Assembly (NCBI GenBank): GCA_944382835.1
Contig: CALWNP010000002.1
Span: 42,096-106,095 of the forward strand
Length of the DNA: 64,000 nt
Direction: 5' to 3'
DNA from: an uncultured Gemmiger sp.
Lineage (GTDB): Bacteria; Bacillota; Clostridia; Oscillospirales; Ruminococcaceae
In this document: piece after piece, positions 1 to 8,257 of the stretch
Layout: each line of letters begins with the position of its first letter
Position numbering within the stretch: the stretch's first letter is position 1
Program-made: the position numbers and the translations under genes
Notes under the pieces: generated by a model
The model's input: the letters and a program-made list of their open reading frames with translations, nothing else
What the model was told of the DNA's origin: nothing
The model's database searches: none

Positions 1-59
1 AAAGTCCGGCCATAGGTGACCAGACGGTCGGCGAGATCGGATACAGTGTAACGTTGCAT
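1..59 (-). CDS. 5' fragment of an unidentified gene, cut by the window edge
   Basis: An ATG at 59 opens a minus-strand frame that runs off the window after about 19 residues (MQRYTVSDLADRLVTYGRT). An AGAGG ribosome binding site lies 7-8 bases upstream, overlapping the stop of the preceding hydrolase gene. The tight spacing suggests the last visible gene of the MFS-hydrolase operon. Too little sequence is present to name a family. Confidence 0.6.
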   Translation of the reverse strand, partial: MQRYTVSDLADRLVTYGRT

Positions 60-71
60 AATAGCCTCTTT

Positions 72-1586
72 TCAGCGGATGGCCTCCGCGTGGTAAACCA
101 GATAATTGTCATCCTGGTTCAGCCGCAGCTTTTGGACGGTGATGTCCAGCCCCTGCGCTGTGGGGGCAAAGGTGATGTCGGTGACGAACCAGCCGTTGAG
201 CCAGTGAATCCGGAAGAACAGGCTGCCGTCCTCCTTGCAGCGGGCGGTGGCGGCGTAATCCCCCAGGGGATGGTAGGGGGAGTTCTCCACAAACCGGGCC
301 TCCAGGCTGCCGTCCCAGCGGGCGATCAGCTCCCGTCCCTCCCCCATGGAAAGCCGGCAGACTTCGGGGGTAAAGGTCAGGGAGAAGGTTTTCACCGGCT
401 GATCCAGGGCCGGGGTGCGGAACATGACGAAGAAGTCTTCCTGTCCCGGAGGGGCCACCGCGAACCAGGGGTCGAAGCTGCCCTGGCGGACGGTGTAGCT
501 GCCGGCCAGCGCCTTGTCGGGCAGCCGGGGGGAGGCGGGGTCGGGCGGCAGGGCGGCACTCCGCTCCGCCTGGGCCAGCTCGGCCTCCCCTTCGGGGTCG
601 GCGGGCAGGGGCTGGTCTGCCAACGGCAGAAGCAGCGTCTCATAGAGGGTGTCCAGGGTTTTCTGGGGGCCCAGGGGGGCCATGGCGCCCTCGTGGAGGG
701 AGATCACCAGGTCCTTTTCCGGCCAGATGATGCCGTACTGGCCCTGTCCGCCGTCAAACCGGTAAACCCCGGGGATGCTGCAGGCCCAGAGCTGATAGCC
801 GTAGCCGCAGCGGCCATCCTTCTGTTCGGGGGCGTATTCGTTGTTGATCTGCACCGTCAGGGAATCCCGCACATAGTCGGCGGGAACCACCTGGCGGCCA
901 TTCCACTGTCCGCCCTGGACATAGAGCATGGCCAGCCGGAGGTTGTCCTCGGTGGTGGCGAAGGTGCCCGGTTCCCCGTCGATGCCCAGCTCCTGGAACT
1001 GCCGCCACTGGAAGGTGTCGGGGTCGATGCCGATGGGCTCAAAAAGCCGCGGGGTCAGGTATTCCTTGAGGTTCTGGCCGCTGCGCTTGAGGATGATGGC
1101 CCCCAGCACGCAGGAGCCGGTGGAGTTGTAGGCAAAGTGGGTGCCGGGCTCGTAGGCCAGGGGGGTGGTGAAGTAGTGGGCGATAAAGTCTCCCCGCATA
1201 TCGGGCATCTGGGCCATGCCGTTGGTCATGGTCAGCACATCCCGGACGGTGATCTTGTCCATTCCCTCCGGCAGGGTCAGGTTGCGCTCCCGGATTTCCT
1301 GGGAAAAGATGTCCACCATCTTTTCCTCCAGCGAGAGCAACCCCTCCCCCACCGCGATGCCGATGGCGGTGGAGGTGTAGCTCTTGCCGAAGGAATGGTT
1401 GGAATGGGGGATGTCCGGCCGGTAGGGGGCCCACCAGCACTGGGCAAAGACCTTGCCGTGACGGGCCGCCATAAAGCCGTTCATGGTGGTCAGGTCATGG
1501 GCCAGTGCCCGGATGCAGGCCGCCACCTGGCGGCTGGAAAGGCCGATCTCCTCCGGAGTACAGCGGGGCAAGGGAGAGGATTTCAT
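72..1586 (-). CDS. Serine hydrolase of the beta-lactamase / PBP-like family (PF00144)
   Basis: A 504-aa protein of the class C beta-lactamase/D-alanyl-D-alanine carboxypeptidase/family VIII esterase fold. The SxxK nucleophile motif is SFGK at about 65-68 and a Tyr-containing YNS motif lies near 153. The C-terminal ~150 residues look like the beta-rich extension often found after this domain. No signal peptide is seen, so a cytoplasmic hydrolase (esterase or amidase) is likelier than a cell-wall enzyme. The ATG at 1586 is chosen because AGGAG lies 8 bases upstream; the TTG just before it is too close. The start overlaps the MFS stop as TGATG, so the two are translationally coupled. It may act on the same compounds as the divergent esterase operon; that is inference. 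Antibiotic resistance is not implied. Confidence 0.8.
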   Translation of the reverse strand: MKSSPLPRCTPEEIGLSSRQVAACIRALAHDLTTMNGFMAARHGKVFAQCWWAPYRPDIPHSNHSFGKSYTSTAIGIAVGEGLLSLEEKMVDIFSQEIRERNLTLPEGMDKITVRDVLTMTNGMAQMPDMRGDFIAHYFTTPLAYEPGTHFAYNSTGSCVLGAIILKRSGQNLKEYLTPRLFEPIGIDPDTFQWRQFQELGIDGEPGTFATTEDNLRLAMLYVQGGQWNGRQVVPADYVRDSLTVQINNEYAPEQKDGRCGYGYQLWACSIPGVYRFDGGQGQYGIIWPEKDLVISLHEGAMAPLGPQKTLDTLYETLLLPLADQPLPADPEGEAELAQAERSAALPPDPASPRLPDKALAGSYTVRQGSFDPWFAVAPPGQEDFFVMFRTPALDQPVKTFSLTFTPEVCRLSMGEGRELIARWDGSLEARFVENSPYHPLGDYAATARCKEDGSLFFRIHWLNGWFVTDITFAPTAQGLDITVQKLRLNQDDNYLVYHAEAIR

Positions 1587-2776
1587 CAATAGTGCTCCTT
1601 TTTGTTCATGAAGAAGAAATAGACCATGGTGGCCAGCATAATCACACCGCAGAAGCTGAAGAGCACCCGGTAACCGGTGACCCCGGCGATCTGGGCCAGG
1701 ATGAAGCCGCCGATCATGGGGCCGATGCCCTGGCCGATGTCACCGCCCAGGAAGTAGGTGCTGGTGGCCACACCGCTGCGCTCACGGCCCACATAGTTGA
1801 TGCAGCCGGCCTGCAGGGAGGGCTGGGCAGCGCCCTGACCCAGGGCACGGAGCAAACCGGTGGCCAGAATCATCCAGAGTGCTGTGGTCCAGCCCAGCAG
1901 GAAGAGGGAGAGAGCACAGACGATCATGCCGGGGAAGACGGTGTACTGCAGCCCCTTGCGGTCCATGAGCTTGCCGGAAACCGGCCGCACCAGGAAGACC
2001 GCGACGGCGTAGAGGGTGAAGTAGATGCTGACATTCTTGATACCGAACTGGTCGGCGTACATGACCAGATAGCCGTTGATGACGCCGTTGGTGAAGGAGA
2101 AGGTGGAGTAGGGGATGGTGAAGGCCATGGCCTTGAGCTCGATGATGTCGCTGAAGGAGATCTTCTTTTTGGCATCCTTTTTGCGTTCCACCTGGATGTT
2201 GCGCAGGAAGAAGAGCATGACACAGGCCGCCAGGGGCAGGATGGCCGCGATGACGAAGGTGGCGGACATGCCCAGCTGTTCGGCGATGGCCAGGCCCAGG
2301 GCCGGCGCGCAGGCCGAGCCGATGAGCTGGCTGATGCCCAGGTAGCCCACCCCCTCACCGGTGCGGTTGCGGGGGATGAAGTGGATGATCAGCGCCACCT
2401 GCACCGTGCCGTTGATGGAAAATCCCACACCGTTGAGCACCCGGAAGAGGATCATGGTGGCCATACTGCCGCTGCTGAGGGCAAAGCCGAAGAGGCCGAT
2501 GCTCATGAGCACATTGCTGACAATCAGCAGCATGATGTTGTTGAGGTTGTCGGCCATGACGCCGCAGAAGGGACGGCAGACCAGGCTGGTGATGGAGAAC
2601 AGCCCCACCACGAAGCCGGCGAAGGTGATGCCCACCCCCAGGCTGACCAGATACTTGGACATGATGGTGGCCACCATGTAGAAGGAAAAGGAACTGAGGG
2701 TGCTGACCGTCAGGACCAGGATGTAGGAACTGTTCCACAGTTTCTCCGGCTCTCGGAGAGATTGTGCTTGATTCAT
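1586..2776 (-). CDS. MFS transporter
   Basis: A 396-aa major facilitator superfamily protein with about twelve hydrophobic segments and a basic loop after the first pair of helices. It probably moves a small molecule by proton coupling; the substrate cannot be read. The start is taken at 2776 (MNQAQ) because AGGAG lies 8 bases upstream; an in-frame ATG nine bases earlier is too close to that site and a TTG further upstream precedes it. The next gene (PF00144 hydrolase) begins within the stop codon, so transporter and hydrolase form a unit. It lies downstream of, and in the same direction as, the sugar-binding lipoprotein gene, separated by a terminator hairpin. Confidence 0.85.
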   Translation of the reverse strand: MNQAQSLREPEKLWNSSYILVLTVSTLSSFSFYMVATIMSKYLVSLGVGITFAGFVVGLFSITSLVCRPFCGVMADNLNNIMLLIVSNVLMSIGLFGFALSSGSMATMILFRVLNGVGFSINGTVQVALIIHFIPRNRTGEGVGYLGISQLIGSACAPALGLAIAEQLGMSATFVIAAILPLAACVMLFFLRNIQVERKKDAKKKISFSDIIELKAMAFTIPYSTFSFTNGVINGYLVMYADQFGIKNVSIYFTLYAVAVFLVRPVSGKLMDRKGLQYTVFPGMIVCALSLFLLGWTTALWMILATGLLRALGQGAAQPSLQAGCINYVGRERSGVATSTYFLGGDIGQGIGPMIGGFILAQIAGVTGYRVLFSFCGVIMLATMVYFFFMNKKEHY

Positions 2777-2856
2777 TCTCATTTCTCCTTTCAACGGAGC
2801 TTCCGAATCAATCTCACCGGCCGGGCCGTGGATCGAGTCAGAGTTCTTCTTTTAAA

Positions 2857-2884
2857 AAGAGAGGGCACCGAAATGCCCTCTCTT
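2857..2884 (-). terminator. Rho-independent terminator after the sugar-binding lipoprotein gene
   Basis: An 11-bp perfect inverted repeat (AAGAGAGGGCA with TGCCCTCTCTT) with a 6-base loop. Read on the minus strand it is followed by a T-run (complement of A 2854-2858). It follows the stop of the lipoprotein gene at 2922 and precedes the MFS gene, so it limits read-through between them. Confidence 0.85.
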
Positions 2885-2921
2885 GCGCGGTTTGTGATGT
2901 TCTGGCGCGGGTTGGATTGCC

Positions 2922-4466
2922 TTAGGCCTTGGCAGCCAGCCAGGCATCCAGCTGTGCCTGCTTCTCGGCGATGATGTCGTCGATGCCGGCATCATGCAGT
3001 GCCTGCTGGAAGACCGGCAGGACCTCGTCGATGTCCACCTCGCCGTTGATCAGCGGCAGGTAGTACTGAGAGTAGACGTTGGTGCAGGCCGTGATCTGGT
3101 CGGCGACCGGGGTGGCGTCAAAGTTGAAGCCCAGTGCCAGGGACGGTTTCGCCTCGGCGTTGGAGTCCAGCAGCAGATCCCAGTAGTTCTCAGGCTGATA
3201 GTTCCAGACCGGGCAGCCGGAGGAGTTGGGCAGGTTGTAGGACGCGGTCATACCGGTCCAGCCGCAGTTGGTGTTGTCCTTGCCCTCGGGGTAATCCAGG
3301 GTGCCGTTCTCGGTGACGATGTAGTTCTCGCCCTCGATGCCGTTGCCCAGCAGGTTGTCCAGACGGCTGTCGGTGTAGAAGGCGGCCAGCACACGCATGG
3401 CGGCTTCCTTATCCTGGCAGAAGCTGGTGATGTGCCACAGGTAGGTGTTGACGTTGCCGGTGGTGATCAGGCGCTCGCCCAGGTTGGTGCCAACCAGGTC
3501 ATCGCCGTACTGCTGGGAGATGTTGGCCTCGTAGCAGAACTCGTCGGCGTCAAAGCCGTAGCCGGGGGTGCCGGAGCACAGGCCGAACTGCAGGCTCATC
3601 AGGGTGGGGTTGGTGTTGGACATGGGGTCGGGCGTGATCAGGTCGTTCTCCTGCCAGATCTTGACGTTGTCCATGAAGTTCATGAAGTAGTCGGACTCGT
3701 AGTAGTTCTCGACGGTGGTGCTGTTCAGCGGGTCGGTCAGCACGCCGAAGAAGTAGGTGTCGCCCAGGTAGTCGATGTCTTTGGGGATGTAGTAGGTCTC
3801 GGTGGCGCCGGGCACATAGTAGTGATCCGGGTTGACCTCCTTCATCTTGAGCATGGCCTGGGTGGCGTCATCCAGGGTCTTGACCTGGGTCCAGTCGATG
3901 TTGGCGGAGTCGGAGTCGGTCTTCTTGCAGATGTACATCATGGGGGAAGAGTAGGCCGCGACGGTGGGCAGGGCGTAGTACTTGCCATCGATCTTGCAGC
4001 AGTCCAGCACCTCGGGATAATCCTTGAACAGGTCCAGAACCTCGGGATGTTCCTCCAGCAGCTCGGTCATGTCGGCCAGCTGACCGTTGGCATACAGGGT
4101 GTTCATCGGCAGGTACCAGAAGGAGCTGAAGATGTCGATGGTGTCGCTTCCGCCGGACAGCAGCAGGTTGAGCTGCTGGCTCATGCTGGAAAAGTCGATG
4201 GGAACCAGATCAATCTCCGCCTGGGCGGTTTCCCTCAGGATCTCGTTCATGGCCGCTTCCACCTGGGGTTCGGAATCGGTTCCGAACATGCGGGAGTAAG
4301 CCATTTTGACCACCGGATACTCACCCGAGCTGGTGGAGCTGCCGGTTTCGGCGCTGGCAGTGGAGCTGGCTTCGGTGGAAGCCGCGGAATCCGCGCCGGA
4401 GCCGCCGCAGGCTGTCAACCCCAATGTCATGGTTGCAGCCATCATGAGCGCAATGATCTTTTTCAT
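2922..4466 (-). CDS. Extracellular sugar-binding lipoprotein of an ABC importer
   Basis: A 514-aa family 1 solute-binding protein of the large LipO/YtcQ-type class that works with LplB/LplC permeases. The N-terminus is a lipoprotein signal (MKKIIALMMAATMTLGLTACGG) with lipobox LTAC, followed by a Ser/Ala/Thr-rich tether. The protein should sit on the outer face of the membrane and deliver an oligosaccharide or glycoside. The start at 4466 is set by the signal peptide and an AGGAG site upstream; an in-frame extension to 4619 has no signal sequence. Its partners are the two permeases transcribed divergently from 4773. No ATPase gene is nearby, so a shared MsmK-type ATPase elsewhere is likely. 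Aromatic residues are frequent, as in sugar-binding proteins. Confidence 0.9.
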   Translation of the reverse strand: MKKIIALMMAATMTLGLTACGGSGADSAASTEASSTASAETGSSTSSGEYPVVKMAYSRMFGTDSEPQVEAAMNEILRETAQAEIDLVPIDFSSMSQQLNLLLSGGSDTIDIFSSFWYLPMNTLYANGQLADMTELLEEHPEVLDLFKDYPEVLDCCKIDGKYYALPTVAAYSSPMMYICKKTDSDSANIDWTQVKTLDDATQAMLKMKEVNPDHYYVPGATETYYIPKDIDYLGDTYFFGVLTDPLNSTTVENYYESDYFMNFMDNVKIWQENDLITPDPMSNTNPTLMSLQFGLCSGTPGYGFDADEFCYEANISQQYGDDLVGTNLGERLITTGNVNTYLWHITSFCQDKEAAMRVLAAFYTDSRLDNLLGNGIEGENYIVTENGTLDYPEGKDNTNCGWTGMTASYNLPNSSGCPVWNYQPENYWDLLLDSNAEAKPSLALGFNFDATPVADQITACTNVYSQYYLPLINGEVDIDEVLPVFQQALHDAGIDDIIAEKQAQLDAWLAAKA

Positions 4467-4772
4467 CGTTTCGTCTCCTTTTCTAATTTCTGCGGGGCGT
4501 TTTGTCTGTCGCCTCTTGACAGTTTTAGCATAACAAACCGCCGCCCGTCTTTCTATCAAATATCTGTTGTGTTTTGTCGCATTCCTGCCTTTAAGGCCAG
4601 TTTTTTGTACGCCTTGCACGAAAGGATATCACCATGTTGACTATTATTCAGATAAATGACAAATTCCGGCAGAAATATGATAGAATCCCGGGGACGGTTT
4701 TTGCTAGCATAACTATAGTAAAGTTTTTGGTTGAGGTGACAACCAAAGCACCCCGGAAATGGAGGAACAAAG
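4467..4772. promoter_or_regulatory. Divergent control region between the lipoprotein and the permease/esterase operon
   Basis: A 306-bp AT-rich stretch, unlike the GC-rich genes on either side. It must hold both promoters. Candidate plus-strand -10 boxes are TATAGT at 4714-4719 and TATGAT at 4676-4681, neither with a good -35. A minus-strand TATGCT near 4528-4533 is a weak candidate for the lipoprotein gene. GGAGG at 4761-4765 is the ribosome binding site of the first permease. Promoter assignments are tentative. Confidence 0.5.
4726..4747. promoter_or_regulatory. Operator-like palindrome upstream of the permease/esterase operon
   Basis: A perfect inverted repeat, TTTGGTTG-aggtga-CAACCAAA, centred 25-30 bases downstream of a candidate -10 box (TATAGT, 4714-4719) and 26 bases before the permease start codon. 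Position and symmetry fit a repressor site of the LacI or GntR type. A small RNA hairpin in the leader is the alternative. No regulator gene lies nearby. Confidence 0.5.
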
Positions 4773-5750
4773 ATGGAACAAACAATGAAAAAACAAAAAA
4801 CCGCGTTGACTCCTGATGAAAAGCAACGCAAACGCAGCCGCACCATGCGGCGGATCCGTCAGTATTTTCCTTTTTATATTATGCTGCTGCCGGGTCTTAT
4901 CTATCTGCTCATCAACAACTACCTGCCCATGACCGGCCTGGTCATCGCCTTCAAGAAGATTGACTACTCCCTGGGCATCTTCGCCAGCCCCTGGGTTGGC
5001 CTGAGCAACTTCACCTACCTGTTCAGCAACAACGACGGCATCAACGCCCTGCGCAACACCATCTTGTACAACCTGGGCTTTATTGTCTTCGGCAACATCC
5101 TGGCCATTGTGGTGGCCATCGCGCTGGACTGCGTGGCCAGCAAGTTCCTGCGGCGGTTCAGCCAGGTGGTCATCCTGATCCCCTTCCTGCTGTCCACCGT
5201 CATCATCAGCTACATTGTCTTCGCCTTCCTCAGCCCCACCACCGGTTTCATGAACAACTCCATCCTGCCGATCTTCGGTATCGAGTCCATCAAATGGTAC
5301 AATGAGCCGGGTTACTGGCCGGTGATCATCACCATCGTCTATCTGTGGATGTCCTTCGGCTACAACTCGATCCTCTACTACTCCACCCTCATCAGCATTG
5401 ACAAATCCCTCTATGAGGCTGCCGTCATCGACGGTGCCTCCAGCTGGCAGCAGATCCGTCACGTGACCCTGCCCGGCCTGAAGTTCACCATCATCACCCT
5501 GGTTCTCCTTGCGGTGGGCCGTATCTGCTACTCCGACTTCGGCCTGTTCTACCAGATCCCGCAGCACAGCGGCATGCTGTACTCCACCACCCAGACCATC
5601 GACACCTTCGTCTACCGCGCATTGCTGGAGCTCAACGACGTGGGCCGTTCTTCCGCTGCCGGCTTCCTGCAGTCCATCCTGGGCTTCATCCTGGTGTTTA
5701 CTGCCAACACCCTGGTCTCCAAGATTGACCGGGACAGCGCCTTGTTCTAA
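4773..5750 (+). CDS. ABC sugar permease, LplB-like
   Basis: A 325-aa binding-protein-dependent permease with about six membrane segments after a basic N-terminus of ~35 residues. The EAA loop that contacts the ATPase is visible (EAAVIDGASSWQQIRHVTLPG). It resembles the LplB half of polysaccharide/oligosaccharide importers. GGAGG lies 7 bases before the ATG. It is the first gene of the long plus-strand operon, 15 bases before the second permease. The binding protein is encoded divergently and the ATPase is missing from the locus. The only sugar importer in the esterase operon, it probably brings in the substrate that the downstream enzymes deacylate. Confidence 0.9.
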   Translation: MEQTMKKQKTALTPDEKQRKRSRTMRRIRQYFPFYIMLLPGLIYLLINNYLPMTGLVIAFKKIDYSLGIFASPWVGLSNFTYLFSNNDGINALRNTILYNLGFIVFGNILAIVVAIALDCVASKFLRRFSQVVILIPFLLSTVIISYIVFAFLSPTTGFMNNSILPIFGIESIKWYNEPGYWPVIITIVYLWMSFGYNSILYYSTLISIDKSLYEAAVIDGASSWQQIRHVTLPGLKFTIITLVLLAVGRICYSDFGLFYQIPQHSGMLYSTTQTIDTFVYRALLELNDVGRSSAAGFLQSILGFILVFTANTLVSKIDRDSALF

Positions 5751-5765
5751 GGGAGGGAACGCACA

Positions 5766-6647
5766 ATGATTAACAACAACAAAGCTTACAGCGTCTTTTT
5801 CAACGCACTGCTGATCTTCCTGGTGCTGGCCTGTCTGATTCCTTTCTGGCTTCTGATCGCCAGCTCCTTCACCTCCGAGACCTCTCTGGTCCAGAACGGC
5901 TACTCCATGCTCCCGCGGGAGTTCAGCCTGGGCGCCTATGAGTATCTGTGGAACGCCCGCGGTTCTATTCTGCGGGCCTACGGCTTCAGCATCCTCTACG
6001 CCGTCGTCGGCGTCACCGCCAACGTGGTTCTGACCATCCTCTTCGCCTATCCCCTGTCCCGCAGCGATCTGCCCGGCCGCGGATTCTTCTCGCTGGTCCT
6101 CTTCATCCCCATGCTGTTCAACGGCGGCCTGGTTCCCACCTACCTGGTCTACACCAACATCCTCAACGTCAAGGACACCATCTGGGGCATGATCATCCCC
6201 TACCTGCTGCTCAACCCCTTCCTGGTCATCATGATGCGCACCTACTTCACCACCAGCGTGCCCAACGAGGTCATCGAGGCCGCCAAGATTGACGGCGCCA
6301 CCGAAACCCAGGCCCTGGTCCGGATCGTCATTCCCATGAGCAAACCCATCATCGCCACCGTCAGCCTGATGACCCTGATCTCCTACTGGAACAACTGGAC
6401 CAACGGCATCTACTTCCTGACCACCCGCACCGACCTGTACGGCATCCAGAACTACCTCAACGATGTCATGAACAAGGCCGCCTTCCTGCAGTCCCATGTC
6501 ACCGGCAACATCAGCGCCGCCGACATTCCCAGCACCAGTGTCCGTATGGCCATCGCGGTGATCGCGGTCATTCCTCTGCTGGTTGCCTATCCCTTCTTCC
6601 AGAAATACTTCGTCAAGGGCATCACCCTGGGCTCGGTCAAGGGCTGA
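5766..6647 (+). CDS. ABC sugar permease, LplC-like
   Basis: A 293-aa MalG/LplC-type permease with about six membrane segments and an EAA loop (EAAKIDGATETQALVRIVIP). It pairs with the upstream LplB-like permease to form the membrane channel. The terminal sequence FVKGITLGSVKG is typical of this family. The ribosome binding site GGGAGGG lies just before the ATG at 5766. Thirty-six bases separate it from the first esterase gene, so importer and esterases are probably co-transcribed. Confidence 0.9.
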   Translation: MINNNKAYSVFFNALLIFLVLACLIPFWLLIASSFTSETSLVQNGYSMLPREFSLGAYEYLWNARGSILRAYGFSILYAVVGVTANVVLTILFAYPLSRSDLPGRGFFSLVLFIPMLFNGGLVPTYLVYTNILNVKDTIWGMIIPYLLLNPFLVIMMRTYFTTSVPNEVIEAAKIDGATETQALVRIVIPMSKPIIATVSLMTLISYWNNWTNGIYFLTTRTDLYGIQNYLNDVMNKAAFLQSHVTGNISAADIPSTSVRMAIAVIAVIPLLVAYPFFQKYFVKGITLGSVKG

Positions 6648-6683
6648 TCTTCCCGGCAAAAGACAGAAAAGGAGCGCTAAACC

Positions 6684-7529
6684 ATGGCACTGTGCAAAAT
6701 CGACTACTACTCCCAGGCAATGCAGCAGAAGATGGGGGTTTGCGTCATCATCCCCGAGAACAAGTGGGGCTATTCTCTGGCAGACCGTCCGGCGGATTAC
6801 CGCTATCCCACCCTCTGGCTGCTCTGCGGCGGCGGGTTTGACCACACCGACTGGATTCGCTACACCGCCCTGGAGCTCTACGCCGCCAAACACGGCATTG
6901 CAGTGGTGCTGCCCGGCATCTCCTACGCCGGCTATGTGAACACCGCCGAGGGAGATTACCGCTGGTGGGACCAGATCGCCTACGAGCTGCCGGACTACCT
7001 GCGCAAGGTGTTCCCCCTCTCGGAAAAGCGGGAGGACAACTTTGTAGCCGGTTTCTCCATGGGCGGCTACGGCGCCTTCAAGTTTGCCATGCAGCGCCCC
7101 GAGATGTTCGCCGCCTGCGGCAACTTCTCCGGTCCCATCGGCATCATTCCCCGGACCCCGGTGGCCCCCAACGAAAAGCTGGGCCAGCCCTGCCTGCGGG
7201 ACGACTTCTGCGAGCCCGCCTTCGGCACCCTCTGGGCCTCCTTCGGCTCCGCCGCCAAGCGGCGCAACACCCCGGACGACAACCTTTATATGCTGGAACA
7301 GCATGTGCAGAAGGGCACCGACCTGCCCAAGTTCTACATGGCGGTGGGGGCACAGGACCCCGGCGCTCAGGACGGCTACGATGTCATGGATTATATGAAG
7401 GAGCTGGGGGTGGACGTCCACGATGTCCGGGACCAGGGCATGCACGACTGGGTCTACTGCAACCGCCATATTGCGGATTTCCTGGACTGGATCCCGCTCC
7501 ACAGCGAATACATCATGGAGGATCAGTAA
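6684..7529 (+). CDS. Cytoplasmic esterase, CE1/esterase-D-like (active, paired with pseudoenzyme)
   Basis: A 281-aa alpha/beta hydrolase. The nucleophile elbow is GFSMGG with Ser at about 125; a C-terminal Asp in VGAQDPGAQDGYD and a His in QGMHDW complete the likely triad. An oxyanion-hole type GGG sits in the first third. It lacks a signal peptide, so it acts on imported substrate. The closest relative here is the gene at 17528: both carry the stretch VIIPEN-WG-SLADRP and YRYP-LWL. It is followed at once by a serine-less homologue at 7531, whose GGAGG ribosome binding site lies inside this gene's last codons. Likely substrates are acetylated or otherwise acylated sugars; the acyl group cannot be read. 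Confidence 0.85.
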   Translation: MALCKIDYYSQAMQQKMGVCVIIPENKWGYSLADRPADYRYPTLWLLCGGGFDHTDWIRYTALELYAAKHGIAVVLPGISYAGYVNTAEGDYRWWDQIAYELPDYLRKVFPLSEKREDNFVAGFSMGGYGAFKFAMQRPEMFAACGNFSGPIGIIPRTPVAPNEKLGQPCLRDDFCEPAFGTLWASFGSAAKRRNTPDDNLYMLEQHVQKGTDLPKFYMAVGAQDPGAQDGYDVMDYMKELGVDVHDVRDQGMHDWVYCNRHIADFLDWIPLHSEYIMEDQ

Positions 7530-7530
7530 A

Positions 7531-8247
7531 ATGGCAGTATTGGAACTGAACGCACTTTCCACCGCATTGAGCGGCAGCTTTTCCGCTACGGTGTTTTTCC
7601 CCGACCAGCCCCAGATGAAGGAGCAGAGCTATCCGGCGCTGTATTTCATCCATGACATCGGCGGGGACGACACCGATCTGCGTCCCCTGCACAATCTGGA
7701 GGCGCTGGCCAATGAGCTGGGCATCTTCATCCTCTGCCCCAGCCTGATGCACTCCTTCGGGATGGATCTGCCCTGGGGCGGCAAGTACGGCGACTTTGTC
7801 CGCCGGGAGTTCCCCGGCATCTGCCGCCACATGTTCCCCCTGGACGAGAGCCGCCAGTATCTGGGCGGCATGGGCGCCGGCGCCTACGGTGCCTTCTGGA
7901 ACGCCGCCAAAGCCCCCGAAGCCTTCTCCAAATGCCTTCTGATCAACGGCCACTTTGATGTGGCCAGCCTCTGCGAGGATGTGGCCAAGGGTGCCCAGGT
8001 TCCCAACCTGACCACCGCCAATCTGGAAGCGGTTTTCGGTGACCTCAAGGCGGTCCGCGGCTCGGAGTTGGACATCCTGCGCCCCGACGCCCCCGCCCCC
8101 AAGGCAGTCTTCTTTGGCTGTGAGGAGAGCTTCCCCGGCACCGAAGTCAGCCTGAAGTTTGCCAAGCAGTGCAACACCAGCGTCCGGATGGGCGCCGATC
8201 TGGAATCGGTTTTTGATGCCGGCCTGCGTTGGCTGTGCAACGAATGA
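7531..8247 (+). CDS. Esterase-like pseudoenzyme lacking the catalytic serine
   Basis: A 238-aa homologue of the CE1/esterase-D-like genes around it, with the fold motifs (YPALYFIHDIGGDDTD near 34-49) but a degenerate active site. The nucleophile elbow reads LGGMGAGAYG, with Gly at about 115 where the active paralogue has Ser. The C-terminal His is also absent (MGADLESVFDAGLRWL). The reading frame is intact with a good ribosome binding site, so this is not a decaying pseudogene. The same defects occur in the gene at 18371, which also follows an active paralogue. A role as non-catalytic partner, allosteric subunit or binding protein is likely but inferred. Confidence 0.75.
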   Translation: MAVLELNALSTALSGSFSATVFFPDQPQMKEQSYPALYFIHDIGGDDTDLRPLHNLEALANELGIFILCPSLMHSFGMDLPWGGKYGDFVRREFPGICRHMFPLDESRQYLGGMGAGAYGAFWNAAKAPEAFSKCLLINGHFDVASLCEDVAKGAQVPNLTTANLEAVFGDLKAVRGSELDILRPDAPAPKAVFFGCEESFPGTEVSLKFAKQCNTSVRMGADLESVFDAGLRWLCNE

Positions 8248-8257
8248 AAGGACTCCC

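Noticed and set aside
72-1586. Antibiotic-resistance beta-lactamase
   Set aside because: The fold family is broad, there is no signal peptide, and the context is metabolic; the same holds for 13813-14982.
4516-4521. TTGACA as a -35 box on the plus strand upstream of the permease
   Set aside because: No -10-like hexamer lies 16-18 bases downstream.
7531-8247. Decayed pseudogene
   Set aside because: Intact frame, good ribosome binding site and conserved length, with a paralogue showing the same loss, argue for a functional non-catalytic protein.
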